Both the position numbers and the translations under genes were made by a program. 64,000 nucleotides of DNA from Haliclona indistincta (Eukaryota; Porifera; Demospongiae; Haplosclerida; Chalinidae): NCBI GenBank assembly GCA_964017065.1, contig OZ024784.1, forward strand, positions 17,279,152 through 17,343,151. Reading direction: 5' to 3'. The notes under the pieces were generated by a model. That model did no database searches, had not been told where the DNA came from, and worked only from the letters and a program-made list of their open reading frames with translations. Positions 30,277 to 41,540 of the stretch are shown here, in pieces. Position 1 is the first letter of the stretch; each line of letters begins with the position of its first letter.

Positions 30277-30973
30277 ATCAATCAATATAGTATACACATT
30301 GTATGACAATAGGTTTTAGGTCTTTACTATTAATTTTGGTAATATTTTTTATTTTTTAAACTTGCATACCAATATACAGTAGCAATAATGAACTCAAGAA
30401 TGTGATTATACATGTTTAATAAACAGTGACAAGTCATTCACAAACAAATAATTACAAACAGTGAATTTAGAGTGCAAAATTACATTGCTTTAAAGTTACG
30501 TTGAACTTGTAGGGAGCATGATCTGAGATCATGCATAGTAACACAATAATACCCTTACAGAGTATGTGTCATACAAGATTTGAAAGTTTGTAAATGGATC
30601 TGTAGATGTGGTTAAGTATGTCTTAAAATGGAATTCCTTGCCACTTTAAATTGGTGAAGGTTAGATTAAATCAAGACTATTTTTTAATGACGCCACAGTA
30701 TTAGAAGCAACTGATTCTATCATTGCCTTGTGTCCCACATCTGTGCATGTAATTGGAGCTTTAATCATCAGGTGCATCTTTGAACAGACATAAAATACTA
30801 TAGTAAAGCAGCGATACCACAATTATTGTATGTGCACTCCAAAATTTACTATAATTGTTGTTGATCTCCTTAATCACCTGGTGTGTCTAAATGTCATTTT
30901 ACTGTAAAAATATAGCAGTCTGTTGTGCCATTTTTAAAATAATTATGTTTCTGTTGTGATGTATAATTATTTC
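30277..30973. other. Beta-to-alpha spacer (J1-J2)
   Basis: Conserved non-coding spacer, repeated with ~90% identity by eye after J4, J6, J8, J10 and J12 (gtgacaagtcattcacaaacaaata, ggagctttaatcatcaggtg). No open frame is conserved in it. Confidence 0.6.
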
Positions 30974-31100
30974 CCCACATTGGATGCTATCAAAACAGAC
31001 TTCAGTTGAACAAGCATAGAATGGAGATTATAGGAACAAGTACTGACGTGTGTCAACAATTCTGCGTGGGCTGGCTGGTTCTGCACATTGACTATAAAAG
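30974..31100 (+). promoter_or_regulatory. Alpha-class promoter of J2
   Basis: Conserved block ccccacattggatgctatca...cagttgaacaagcat followed by TATA box TATAAAAG (31093-31100), 93 bp before the ATG. It differs completely from the beta promoter: no GTCCCGGGAC. Confidence 0.65.
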
Positions 31101-31192
31101 AAACAGGTCAATGCGGCTCAACATCAGGAGAAGTTGGAGATAAGAACAAAGTGAATTAGCATAAAATTATAGATAAATAGCTAAACTGAATC

Positions 31193-32035
31193 ATGAATGC
31201 AATTGTAGCTACACTTGCTATTGCAGCTATCCTGCTGATAACTGAGTCACTGAGTGCCCCACTTGCCAATCGAAATACTCGCAGTCTAGCATTTCTCAGC
31301 AAGTTTACTTGTCTCCCAAAGCAAGGACCTACATATGCCAAGAGAGATTGGAAATCCTGCCAGAAAATTCCCAACCATATGCTACCACCACAGACACCGA
31401 CATATCGTGAACTAGACATTGAAGAACAACTAGCACAGGGAAACTCACCACATCTGCAGGCTCCAGAAAAGTACGTCTACTTTTTACTTGACTAAATAAA
31501 CTGTACTATTCATATCTGTATCAACTATAGTGGCTATCAGTGTTTCCAGCTGGACAGATATACTCCTAACTTCAATTCAAGATGTCCTGCTTTTTGCAAG
31601 AGAAGAGATCCTCTCAAGAGATTTTGCAATAGCCCTTTCCAGAGAGGCACATCTGCTAGTGGAAGCTTTGTCATTGCTGAGTCTCCTGATTATAATTGTT
31701 CTCCGACTTACATGAAGAATGTAATATGTATCTACAATGTCAGCATGCCCTGCAGTACTAGTCATGTACAAGTGACATATTCTAATATCAACATCACTGA
31801 CAATGACTTTGTTCAAGTGATTGATCCTACCAGAGGTCAAGCTCATCAACCAGTATCTGGATCAAGCTGGCCCAATACTCAACTGAGTATTCCCAGCTCA
31901 CAGTTCCTACTGGTGTTCTGGAGTGACAAGGACAGCACTCAGAGTAAAGGATTCAAACTAGTCATGAGCTGTCCCACTATAGACAATAATAGTAATGGAT
32001 CTGGTGATCAACCAAATTTCGTACCTTTATATTGA
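31193..32035 (+). CDS. Secreted CUB-domain protein J2 (alpha)
   Basis: Exons 31193-31470 and 31531-32035 give 260 aa. Alpha-type exon 1 (SLAFLSKFTC) and alpha intron. The C-terminus ends QPNFVPLY instead of the usual QPNLVPSQE, a variant shared with fragment J0 only. It is the alpha partner directly upstream of intact gene I3, so J2-I3-J3 keeps the inferred ancestral order. Confidence 0.85.
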
Positions 32036-32243
32036 GCAATGATTCATTTTATAAAATTTATAATTAATTTTGTATATTAAGTCATGAGAGTGTCAGAAAA
32101 CAAAGTGGCGGCTACAATATTATATCAAAACCCTCGACACCCAATTACTCGGGCATCACCTTTGTGAAATTTGAGTCATCTCGACAATTTGCATGAAAAT
32201 ATCATTGAAGTATACTTGAGTAGTCCTTGAGTCTGTTATACTA

Positions 32244-32365
32244 AAGATGAAGAAGGAGACTCCGCTCGCTCACTGATGTCAATAACAGTCTTTCTTACTG
32301 TTTTATAAATGATAACAGTGAAATCACTATCCACAACAGCTATGGGACATTTGAGAGTTTACAAC
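32244..32365 (+). pseudogene. Relict 3' end of an I gene upstream of I3
   Basis: Same relict as at 24667-24790 (gaagaaggagactccgctcg, cactatccacaacagctatg), with an extra change that would close the frame (ctgttttataaatg). It precedes I3 by ~210 bp. Confidence 0.75.
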
Positions 32366-32575
32366 AACCCAATAGTATGCATTGATGTAAACAGTGGTTT
32401 TAAATCAAAACACTACATTCAGTTATACCCATCATTTGCTTGGAAGCAGCTGTATTCAGTTATGTTTCTTAAATGCATGTCCATAGATGATTATATGGAA
32501 AGATATACAATAATCTTTGTGAAAGAACAAAAGGATGTGTACAATATACTGTAGCATGCATATACAGACCCCAAG

Positions 32576-35500
32576 ATGAAGCTGCTGGTAGTGTGTCTTC
32601 TCTACTTGTGCTACTGTGTCTCTGCCAGGGAGATCATCATCTCAGAGAAAGGAAGTGACACTCCATCTTGTCTTGAGGAACACGACCCACTGGTCTCCTG
32701 TCAGTCTCTGGTCAAGGTCTCTGAGTATGTGACTAGTAACAAGCTCAACAATGTAACCATCAGGATCAATGACACTAACTACACTCTTCAAGGAGTAGCT
32801 AATTTCAGTGGAGTTGAGAACATTACCATTACTGGGAAAGGTCGCTCACTAACACACATCAACTGCAACAGCGCAGACATCTCCGGAGCAGGAATAGCCT
32901 TTGAAAACTCTTTGTGTATTACCATCAAGAAATTCACCATCAGTAACTGTGGAGCTACTATTGTTAACACAAACCGAAGTCATCTCACTGGCAATGGGAC
33001 AGCCATTCAAATCATCAATTGTTCTCAAGTCAGTGTATCAGATATTGTGGTGTACAGGAGCATTAGTCAAGGTCTTACGTTTATCAACACAGGATCAACA
33101 GTGCAAGTGATTGACTCTCATTTCATCGACAACACAGTCTTTCGATCTCAATGGTTGGGTGGTGGTGCTTTACAAATAGTATTTCATGGAACAGTTGATC
33201 TAAACACTAGCACTGATTACGTCATTGCTAATAGTGTGTTCATGTACAATAAGGCAACCACACGAAGTGTGAAAGAACACAAAATATTTAATTCCAAGTA
33301 CTGTGAAAGAGGTGGTGGAATTCGAATCATTCTTTTTGACAATGTTTGCAGCAATAGCAGTATTACGCTTGACAAGAACACATTTGAAGGCAATACTGCA
33401 GTTTTTGGTGGAGGTACACTGATCTGTGTGAGCGGAAATACGTCTCATAGCAGTATACAGATTTCAAACAGCAATTTTACTGGCAACAAAGTGCTAGCAG
33501 GTGGAGGCGGTCTCGACATGGGTTATACTACTTATGTAAAATCTAGTGTTTATCCAACTCGTAATGTCGTCTCTATTTCACAATCTTACTTCATAAACAA
33601 TTCTGCTTCATTTGGTGGAGGTGTGTCTATGTTTGCTGCTTCAATTAGATTCATTGATGAGCATGCTCATAATGATATCGTATTCACGGAATGCTACTTT
33701 GATACAAACTCTGCAAGTGGCGGTGCAGCTGTCAATATTGGTCAAGATATTTTCAAAAACAATGGAGAACAGCACATAGTTCTAATTGTGTTTATCAATT
33801 GTACTATTGAGAACAACATGGTGATATTCGGCAACAGCAGCAGTGTATTTAAAAATTTACAACAGGCCAATGGAGCGTCCGATGGTAATGGAGCTTTCTT
33901 TGTTTCTGATGTATACGTTAAATTTAAAGGCACAACACAATTTAAAGGGAACAATGGCACAGCATTGTACCTTGATTCAACTACAGCTATGTTTAGTACA
34001 GGCATTGCTCATTTCATTAATAACTCTGGCTATGAAGGAGGAGCGATACTTTTGTTTGGAAACTCTGTTATATACTTTGGTGATATTGCTTCCTTCCATT
34101 TTTACAATAACACAGCCATTAAGATGGGCGGAGCTATCTGTGCTCTAACTGGAGGCAAACATGTTTTCTCTTATATGAACTCTTGCTTTTTAAATATTTG
34201 GCATGACAATAATGTAACAAATCGTTCTTTCCATTTTCTTAACAACACAGCTACTATTGGTGATGATATTTATGCAACATCCATAGCTTCTTGCAACATG
34301 TTGTGTAGTCACCGGATGAATAATTCAAATGTAGATGATACATCTCTTTTCTTCGATCATGACTGCTATGGAAACTTTAATTTCAGCAATTTGGAAGTTA
34401 AAAAAAGTGTTGCTACCTCACCAGTAAGCATCACAATCGAGTTCAAAGATCCAATCACACCTGGAATAGTAGTTCATTTAAAGATGACACAAGTTGATGA
34501 GATAGGTGGAAATGTCAGCCAATTATTGTTTCTACTCACAGCTAAAGTACAGAAATCATTGCACAATGCCAGAGTTGACCCAGCATATACTGTCATCCCT
34601 AACAACTCAATTGTTATCTTAGGCATGCCTGGAGATGAGGGAGAGATACTGTTTGAAAGTTCAACAATTAGACATGTAGTCAACTTCAAACTGTCCTATT
34701 GTGGTCCAGGATTTGTATTCAGAGAAGAAAGAATGGCATGTGATTGTGCTGGTTCAAGTAACTACTCTAAAATACATTGCGAAGCAAATAAATTTGCATC
34801 AATACCCATCAACTATTGGGCAGGATACAAAAACTATGATAATGCAACACAAGATACTTTTTACACAGGTGTCTGTGTTACACAACTGTGTAACCATCAA
34901 CCAGGAATGCCGGACTGTGACGATAATCGCCTACTGTGCAAATTACCTCCATCAGCAAATGCAAGCAAACTAGAAGAACAAATTTGTGGAAAAAATAGGC
35001 ATGGACGACTGTGTGGAAGATGTGTTTCACAAAATTCAGTATATTATCATTCTGATGATTTCAAATGTGGAGGCAATGCCGGTTGTTCTTATGGCATACC
35101 TATCTACATTGCCTCAGAGCTGCTTCCAGTGACCATCATCTTCCTCATTATCTTGCTCTTCAACATCAGCCTCACATCAGGAGCAGTCTACAGCTTTGTC
35201 TTCTATATTCAAATTTTATCGAGCATTACAATAACAGCATTTGGAAAAATCCAAATAAAGGATAATAATACACAAGGTGCAGTTGAATTCATTCAAATAT
35301 TTTTAGAGATATTCTCTTTTGACATTCGGGGTGGTAAGTTTCTAGATTTCTGTATCTTCCAAACTGACACTATCATGAATTTATTCATGATCAAATATGC
35401 CACACTGGCATATGCCTTCTTTCTGGTTATTGCCACTATCTTGATCATGAGAGTACACTCGTGTTATAGCTGTGTGAAGCTGTGCAGACGATGTGGCAGG

Positions 35501-36349
35501 AGGAACATTAGAGGGTCTATAGTAGATGGACTGTCAGCATTCCTAGTATTGTGCTACTTCCAATGTGCTGTTGTGACCTCAAATATACTTACTCCTTCAC
35601 ATCTTTATGGTATAAATGGGACAATATATACAACTGTTGCATTGTTTGATGGTGAGCTTGACTATCTCAAAGGAGCTCATCTCCGGTATGCTGTGCCTGC
35701 TTTTCTTTGTATGATCTTCATCTTGATTCCTCCACCAACTATCCTCATTCTGGAACCCATACTCACTAAGCTGTTCAGCATGGACTGCTTCACAAGGACA
35801 CCACCAAAGTGGTACTACTACAAACTACGACTGAAGCTGATGCCATTTCTTGACTCCTTCCAGGCTTGTTTCAAAGATAGACATCGTTACTTTGCAGGAC
35901 TCTACTTTCTCTATCGTTTACTTTTCCCAATAACTGGTATGATTGTACAAGGTCCACAACATTACCACAGTTTTGCCATTTGTCTCTTCATGTTCATCAC
36001 TATTTTTCATGTATTACTTCGACCTTATAAAGAAAAATGGCACAATTTGTTGGAGATATTTCTCTTCATGAATGTAATATTTCTGTTAATAGTCACTGTC
36101 TATAATCTTGCCTTCGACAAATCTGATGGAACAGACCTAATCAATGCTCAATTGATATTGATCTTCCTTTCCATTGGATACATGGTTGTCTACATAGCCA
36201 TTAAAGTGTACCAGAAATTGTCTTCACTAAAGACGAAGAAGGAGACTCCAGTCAGCCGTGAGTGCACTGATGTTAATGACAGTCTTCCTTATCGTCTTCT
36301 CAATGATACCAATGAAGTCACTATCAGCAACAGCTATAAGACATTCTGA
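32576..36349 (+). CDS. Beta-helix ectodomain, multi-span membrane receptor-like protein I3
   Basis: Intronless, 1257 aa. The upstream frame is closed here, which confirms MKLLVV as the start for the family. Against I2, substitutions are concentrated in the beta-helix half (for example NCNSADISGAGIAF versus NCNSSNTHGAGIAF, and the segment before DGNGAFFVS). The cysteine-rich and membrane half from about residue 690 is nearly identical. That points either to gene conversion of the 3' half or to diversifying change in the ectodomain. The last residues (TISNSYKTF) resemble those of I2. Flanks on both sides (J2 upstream, J3 downstream) are homologous to those of I2. Confidence 0.83.
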   Translation: MKLLVVCLLYLCYCVSAREIIISEKGSDTPSCLEEHDPLVSCQSLVKVSEYVTSNKLNNVTIRINDTNYTLQGVANFSGVENITITGKGRSLTHINCNSADISGAGIAFENSLCITIKKFTISNCGATIVNTNRSHLTGNGTAIQIINCSQVSVSDIVVYRSISQGLTFINTGSTVQVIDSHFIDNTVFRSQWLGGGALQIVFHGTVDLNTSTDYVIANSVFMYNKATTRSVKEHKIFNSKYCERGGGIRIILFDNVCSNSSITLDKNTFEGNTAVFGGGTLICVSGNTSHSSIQISNSNFTGNKVLAGGGGLDMGYTTYVKSSVYPTRNVVSISQSYFINNSASFGGGVSMFAASIRFIDEHAHNDIVFTECYFDTNSASGGAAVNIGQDIFKNNGEQHIVLIVFINCTIENNMVIFGNSSSVFKNLQQANGASDGNGAFFVSDVYVKFKGTTQFKGNNGTALYLDSTTAMFSTGIAHFINNSGYEGGAILLFGNSVIYFGDIASFHFYNNTAIKMGGAICALTGGKHVFSYMNSCFLNIWHDNNVTNRSFHFLNNTATIGDDIYATSIASCNMLCSHRMNNSNVDDTSLFFDHDCYGNFNFSNLEVKKSVATSPVSITIEFKDPITPGIVVHLKMTQVDEIGGNVSQLLFLLTAKVQKSLHNARVDPAYTVIPNNSIVILGMPGDEGEILFESSTIRHVVNFKLSYCGPGFVFREERMACDCAGSSNYSKIHCEANKFASIPINYWAGYKNYDNATQDTFYTGVCVTQLCNHQPGMPDCDDNRLLCKLPPSANASKLEEQICGKNRHGRLCGRCVSQNSVYYHSDDFKCGGNAGCSYGIPIYIASELLPVTIIFLIILLFNISLTSGAVYSFVFYIQILSSITITAFGKIQIKDNNTQGAVEFIQIFLEIFSFDIRGGKFLDFCIFQTDTIMNLFMIKYATLAYAFFLVIATILIMRVHSCYSCVKLCRRCGRRNIRGSIVDGLSAFLVLCYFQCAVVTSNILTPSHLYGINGTIYTTVALFDGELDYLKGAHLRYAVPAFLCMIFILIPPPTILILEPILTKLFSMDCFTRTPPKWYYYKLRLKLMPFLDSFQACFKDRHRYFAGLYFLYRLLFPITGMIVQGPQHYHSFAICLFMFITIFHVLLRPYKEKWHNLLEIFLFMNVIFLLIVTVYNLAFDKSDGTDLINAQLILIFLSIGYMVVYIAIKVYQKLSSLKTKKETPVSRECTDVNDSLPYRLLNDTNEVTISNSYKTF

Positions 36350-36923
36350 GAGTTTACAACAACCATAGATAACAGTGTGCCTCTTCTACAAGCAGTTGTT
36401 AAATAACTACCTAATGTATGTAGCTTATTGTAATTAAACACAATAATTGATTATCAAAAATAAAATGCAAATATTAGGATTAAAACCATCATGGCTTGCT
36501 CTACCATCAAGAGAATTGCCTGCATGAGAGACTCCCGTCTCGGCATCACGAACTCAACTCCCCTATTATTATTGTATTGATTATTGAGTGTCATTATTGT
36601 TATTATTAAAATAATACTCAATTTTATTTTGTACTCATTATTTACATTACATAAAAAATTTATCTGATGATTTACAAAATAGACTGAGTATCCCTACATC
36701 AAAAGCTGTGCACGACAGATAGTGTCTATGTTTAAATAGCTTAGTCAATCCTGAAACAAAAGCCTGGAAGCTAATATTGCTGAACAAGACTGAAGCTAGA
36801 TTGAACTTGAGTATTAGAATGTCAGAGCACTTGGAATCGGTCACAGACACACTAATTAATTATTAGTCATGTCATCGTGACATAGCTGACAATGAACGGT
36901 GCACCACTATTGTCTCAAGTTGT
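36350..36923. other. I3 3' UTR and spacer to J3
   Basis: Homologous to 28757-29203, with an additional AT-rich stretch around 36486-36640. No gene seen. Confidence 0.5.
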
Positions 36924-37078
36924 GTCCCGGGACGAGCCCATCGCAGTTCCCTTTAAGATGAAATAGCTAAAAAAAAACATATGGATAGATATTATAGAAC
37001 AAACACCAGATCCATATTATGTCAACAGCTCCAGCTGCTGCTGTACTGTATTGCATGGGTTAGCCGAGACTATAAAAT
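36924..37078 (+). promoter_or_regulatory. Beta-class promoter of J3
   Basis: GTCCCGGGAC at 36924-36933 and TATAAAAT at 37071-37078, 87 bp before the ATG. Confidence 0.65.
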
Positions 37079-37164
37079 AGCTCATCACACTCAGTTGATC
37101 AGAAGTTAGAAAGAAAGAACAAATTGAGATAGAATAGTAACAGAAATAGCTTCACTTTTGAATC

Positions 37165-37998
37165 ATGAATGTAATTGTAGCTATTTCAGCTCTCCTGCTG
37201 CTAAGTGAGTCACTGAGTGCTCCACTTGCCAATCGAAACACTCGCAGTCTAGGATTCAACAAGTTCACTTGTCTCCCCAAACAAGGACCTACATACTCTA
37301 AAAGGGATTGGAAATCCTGCCAGAAAATTCCCAACCATATGCTACCACCACAGACACCGACATATCGTGAACTAGACATTGAAGAACAACTAGCACAGGG
37401 AAACTCACCACATCTGCAGGCTCCAGAAAAGTACGTCTACTTTTTACTTGACTAAATAAACTGTACTATTCATATCTGTATCAACTATAGTGGCTATCAG
37501 TGTTTCCAGCTGGACAGATATACTCCTAACTTCAATTCAAGATGTCCTGCTTTTTGCAAGAGAAGAGATCCTCTCAAGAGATTTTGCAATAGCCCTTTCC
37601 AGAGAGGCACATCTGCTAGTGGAAGCTTTGTGATTGCTGAGTCTCCTGATTACAATTGTTCTCCAGCTTACATGAAGAATGTAATATGTATCTACAATGT
37701 CAGCATGCCCTGCAGTACTAGTCATGTACAAGTGACATATTCTAATATCAACATCACTGACAATGACTTTGTTCAAGTGATTGATCCTACCAGAGGTCAA
37801 GCTCATCAACCAGTATCTGGATCAAGCTGGCCCAATACTCAACTGAGTATTCCCAGCTCACAGTTCCTACTGGTGTTCTGGAGTGACAAGGACAGCACTC
37901 AGAGTAAAGGATTCAAACTAGTCATGAGCTGTCCCACTATAGACAATAATAGTAATGGATCTGGTGATCGGCCAAATCTTGTGCCTTCTCAAGAATAG
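37165..37998 (+). CDS. Secreted CUB-domain protein J3 (beta'/alpha chimera)
   Basis: Exons 37165-37430 and 37491-37998 give 257 aa. Promoter and exon 1 are of the beta' type of J1 (MNVIVAISALLLL, LGFNKFTC, YSKRDW). The intron (gtacgtctactttttacttg), the start of exon 2 (YTPNFNSRCPAFCKRRDPLK) and the 3' flank are alpha. The switch lies within the identical last part of exon 1. It is intact and should be expressed from the beta promoter. Confidence 0.85.
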
Positions 37999-38235
37999 AT
38001 CAATAATTATTATAAACATTGAATGATAATAGGTTTTTAATTATACTATTTTATTTAAAATAATTATTACTACATTACATTGAGAAGTTGCAATATACAA
38101 TGAAGAAAAAACATGTTTATTGAACAGTGTCAAACTATTCACAAACTAGAATTATTTGCAAACAGAAAAGTTTCCAACATTTCATTAGTTTTGAACTTTT
38201 GAGAAACACAAGATCTGTGAATACGAATGCAAATA

Positions 38236-38510
38236 AGTATTAGTTATTGCCCCCACACGAGGGCAATAACCGACATTAATGACCGACTTTCCCGAGGTCA
38301 TTAATGTCGGTTATTGTCCGAGTTGTGTAGGGCAATAAATAATTTATTACATAGTTCATCTCTGTGAGCGCAATAACATCGCGAATTTTTCAAACTTGCA
38401 AAGACGCAACGGTCTGTTGCTATAGAAGACGTTACGCGCGGTCAATAACCTACATTAATGCCCTCGAATAGAGCAATCCGATTGGTGAAAGATGACGTAC
38501 TATGTAATAA
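38236..38510. mobile_element. MITE-like insertion with perfect 21-bp hairpin
   Basis: This stretch is absent from the equivalent spacers after J5, J7, J9, J11. It contains a perfect inverted repeat, 38264-38284 (caataaccgacattaatgacc) and 38296-38316, with an 11-bp loop, plus further ggcaataa/ttattgcc motifs. Exact ends and target duplication are not clear. Confidence 0.6.
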
Positions 38511-38643
38511 TTATTTTAAATTACCCTTATGGAGCACGTTTATTAACTTGGTATGATCATCATCAGTTCAGTTAAAACAGATACTATAACAGATATTTAG
38601 CAGAAACAAAATTATGAAGCAAATAAAATGTAAAGTCGATCGC

Positions 38644-38752
38644 TGCAGTCAGTCGTGAGTGCACTGACAGTCTTCCTTACCATTTCTCTATGATAGCAGT
38701 GAAGTCACTATCAGCAATAGCTAGCTAGGTATAAGATATTTTGAGAGTTAGC
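38644..38752 (+). pseudogene. Relict I-gene 3' end in the J3-J4 spacer
   Basis: cagtcagtcgtgagtgcactgacagtcttccttacc...gaagtcactatcagcaatagct...ttttgagagtt follows the last codons and early 3' UTR of I2/I3, with a 9-bp deletion (gatgttaat) and other indels. It marks where an I gene used to be. Confidence 0.8.
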
Positions 38753-39023
38753 AATTTTAGTGCAAAACCACCATGCATTCCAAATATTTAGTATGGACAC
38801 ATCATAGCTGTACAAACTGTCAAGTAGTGTTAGTAATGTTAGAAAAAGTGACTCCTCAGTCAACAGCTTGGAAGCCAGCAATGACAAACTAGACAGAACT
38901 AATGAACTTTACACTTCAGAGTATTTTGACTGTCGGAGTACGTGATGAATATCAGAATCAGTCACAGGCACATTGATTAATCTTCAGTGATGTCATTGTG
39001 AAATGTACAGGTTACACCACTGT

Positions 39024-39170
39024 GTCCCGGGACGAGCCCACAGTAGTTACTCAAAGTGAAATGATTTAGCTAAAAAAACATAATTATAGAACAAACACCA
39101 GATTTATATTATGTCAACATATCCAGCTGCTGCTGTACTGTATTGCATGGGTTAGCCGAGACTATAAAAT
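39024..39170 (+). promoter_or_regulatory. Beta-class promoter displaced from J4
   Basis: GTCCCGGGAC (39024-39033) and TATAAAAT (39163-39170) are intact. The sequence agctcatcat that normally continues into the J 5' UTR stops at 39180, and the J4 ATG is at 42277. Confidence 0.7.
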
Positions 39171-39556
39171 AGCTCATCATTATCATTGCCGATCGGCAAT
39201 GATATGTAGGGATGACCTCGAACTAAGATGGCGGCTACTCATGTGTGAAAATGAGTTTTCGCACATATCTCTACTGTTATACATTTCTACTGCATTTTAA
39301 CTATCTATGAGGGAATCTGAAGTGCGAGCGCTTGCAGGAAGTCTATGAAAGTCGCCGGGACTGCTTGCTTGACGACGAAAATCAAGATGGCGACTCTCAG
39401 AGAGCCGTTGCAGATCTTCGCTGTTTTAGCGTTTCTCGAGATTCCAGACATCTAGGATTGATCAGACGATTGTTCTGAGCAAGAAAATATCTTTGGCGAA
39501 GCTGGCAGACGTTTCTAAAGTGGTAAACTAAAATCGCCGCCCACGCGAATTGTTCA

Positions 39557-40409
39557 TCTTCTTCTTCTTCTTCTTCTTCTTCTTCTTCTTCTTCTTCTTC
39601 TTCTTCTTCTTCTTCTTCTTCTTCTTCTTCTTCTTCTTCTTCTTCTTCTTCTTCTTCTTCTTCTTCTTCTTCTTCTTCTTCTTCTTCTTCTTCTTCTTCT
39701 TCTTCTTCTTCTTCTTCTTCTTCTTCTTCTTCTTCTTCTTCTTCTTCTTCTTCTTCTTCTTCTTCTTCTTCTTCTTCTTCTTCTTCTTCTTCTTCTTCTT
39801 CTTCTTCTTCTTCTTCTTCTTCTTCTTCTTCTTCTTCTTCTTCTTCTTCTTCTTCTTCTTCTTCTTCTTCTTCTTCTTCTTCTTCTTCTTCTTCTTCTTC
39901 TTCTTCTTCTTCTTCTTCTTCTTCTTCTTCTTCTTCTTCTTCTTCTTCTTCTTCTTCTTCTTCTTCTTCTTCTTCTTCTTCTTCTTCTTCTTCTTCTTCT
40001 TCTTCTTCTTCTTCTTCTTCTTCTTCTTCTTCTTCTTCTTCTTCTTCTTCTTCTTCTTCTTCTTCTTCTTCTTCTTCTTCTTCTTCTTCTTCTTCTTCTT
40101 CTTCTTCTTCTTCTTCTTCTTCTTCTTCTTCTTCTTCTTCTTCTTCTTCTTCTTCTTCTTCTTCTTCTTCTTCTTCTTCTTCTTCTTCTTCTTCTTCTTC
40201 TTCTTCTTCTTCTTCTTCTTCTTCTTCTTCTTCTTCTTCTTCTTCTTCTTCTTCTTCTTCTTCTTCTTCTTCTTCTTCTTCTTCTTCTTCTTCTTCTTCT
40301 TCTTCTTCTTCTTCTTCTTCTTCTTCTTCTTCTTCTTCTTCTTCTTCTTCTTCTTCTTCTTCTTCTTCTTCTTCTTCTTCTTCTTCTTCTTCTTCTTCTT
40401 CTTCTTCTT
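39557..40409. repeat. Perfect (TTC)n / (GAA)n array, ~284 units
   Basis: About 850 bp of uninterrupted TTC with no point change, preceded by tgttcatc and followed by ttttcagtaagc. E2 and E3 carry a short TTC/TTTC tract at the equivalent place, so it is an expansion of a pre-existing tract in the element. Confidence 0.95.
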
Positions 40410-41277
40410 TTCAGTAAGCTAGCGCTGTCTTGAGAGAACGAATCACTACCAAACCAGCACCATCGCATGTGTATGCATCTGGGGTAGTGCACTTACTTCT
40501 TAGATAGGCATCAAACACTACAAGAAACGAATAATCCTTGAAAAACATGGTTTTGGACCGTTTTGGACAGTTAGAGCGATTCCATTAATTAACCCTCTTG
40601 TCGCTGCTGATCATTGACTCCGCCCACATCAGTTTTGAAACTGAACTCGGTTGTCGCTTTCTCTCTGCTCTGGGCGCTTCAGCGCGCAAGGTAGAGCCTA
40701 GAGGTATGAACAAGCAGTATACTATACCCTGGGTAGCACTGATCTGTCTATGCTGACATCATTACCCACGGCAGGCGCGAACCGGACGACGGTGGCTACC
40801 CGATCTCAGCCTGGGGCATAGGCTACTAGTTTCTTACACTACCCGGCGTAGGCTATACCCATAGGACCCTGTGCTGTTGACAACTGGACATTGTAACAAG
40901 CTAGAAGCCTCTGTGATCGTGATATCAACATCACATGCAAGCCTGGGACTAGTCTACGGACTAGCCATGGCATCATACACTGAGTTGTTAGTGTTAGTCT
41001 TTCTTCATCCATCACAGTGCTAAGAAATATCATGTTGTCAACTCATACTCTCAACCTCTCTAACTAATTTAAACCTTTTCATTATTCTTGTGATTGCCGA
41101 TAATAACATTCCATGTTCCTTGACTCTCTGTCTAGAGGCTATTAACCTTCTGATCTACTAGACTAGTATCTGCTGCTCACAGAGTTGTAAAATGAAATAA
41201 GAGCTAGCATAGCTAGAATACAGTTAATAAGTTCAAACTGATAGTGATAAAAAAAGTAACAGGAACAAGTAAAGTAA

Positions 41278-41536
41278 AAAAGTTTTATAAAAAAAAAACT
41301 AAAAAGTGTAGGGATGACGCTTGCAAAAGGTAAAGGAACAAGATGGGATGATGCTTGCAAAGTAAAGGAACAAGATGGGATGATGCTTGAAAAAGTAAAG
41401 GAACAAGATGGGATGATGCTTGCAAAAGTAAAGGAACAAGATGGGATGACGCTTGCAAAAGTAAGGAACAAGATGGGAGGATGCTTGCAAAAGTGAAGTA
41501 TGTAAAAGTCCCAAGTATCCCTACATCTGCGGCTTG
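41278..41536. repeat. Left arm of the E1 foldback, with ~33-bp tandem units
   Basis: Contains about five units of gatgggatgatgcttgcaaa + agtaaaggaacaa. The complement is at 41928-42185, so RNA across it would form a ~255-bp stem. Confidence 0.85.
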
Positions 41537-41540
41537 AAGG

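Noticed and set aside
39550..40492. Poly-Phe and poly-Arg reading frames of ~300 aa
   Set aside because: They are translations of the TTC/GAA repeat and have no coding meaning.
41314..41500. Regular ~33-bp repeats that could suggest a CRISPR array
   Set aside because: Units are contiguous without unique spacers, lie in a transposon arm, have an inverted partner, and the genome is animal.
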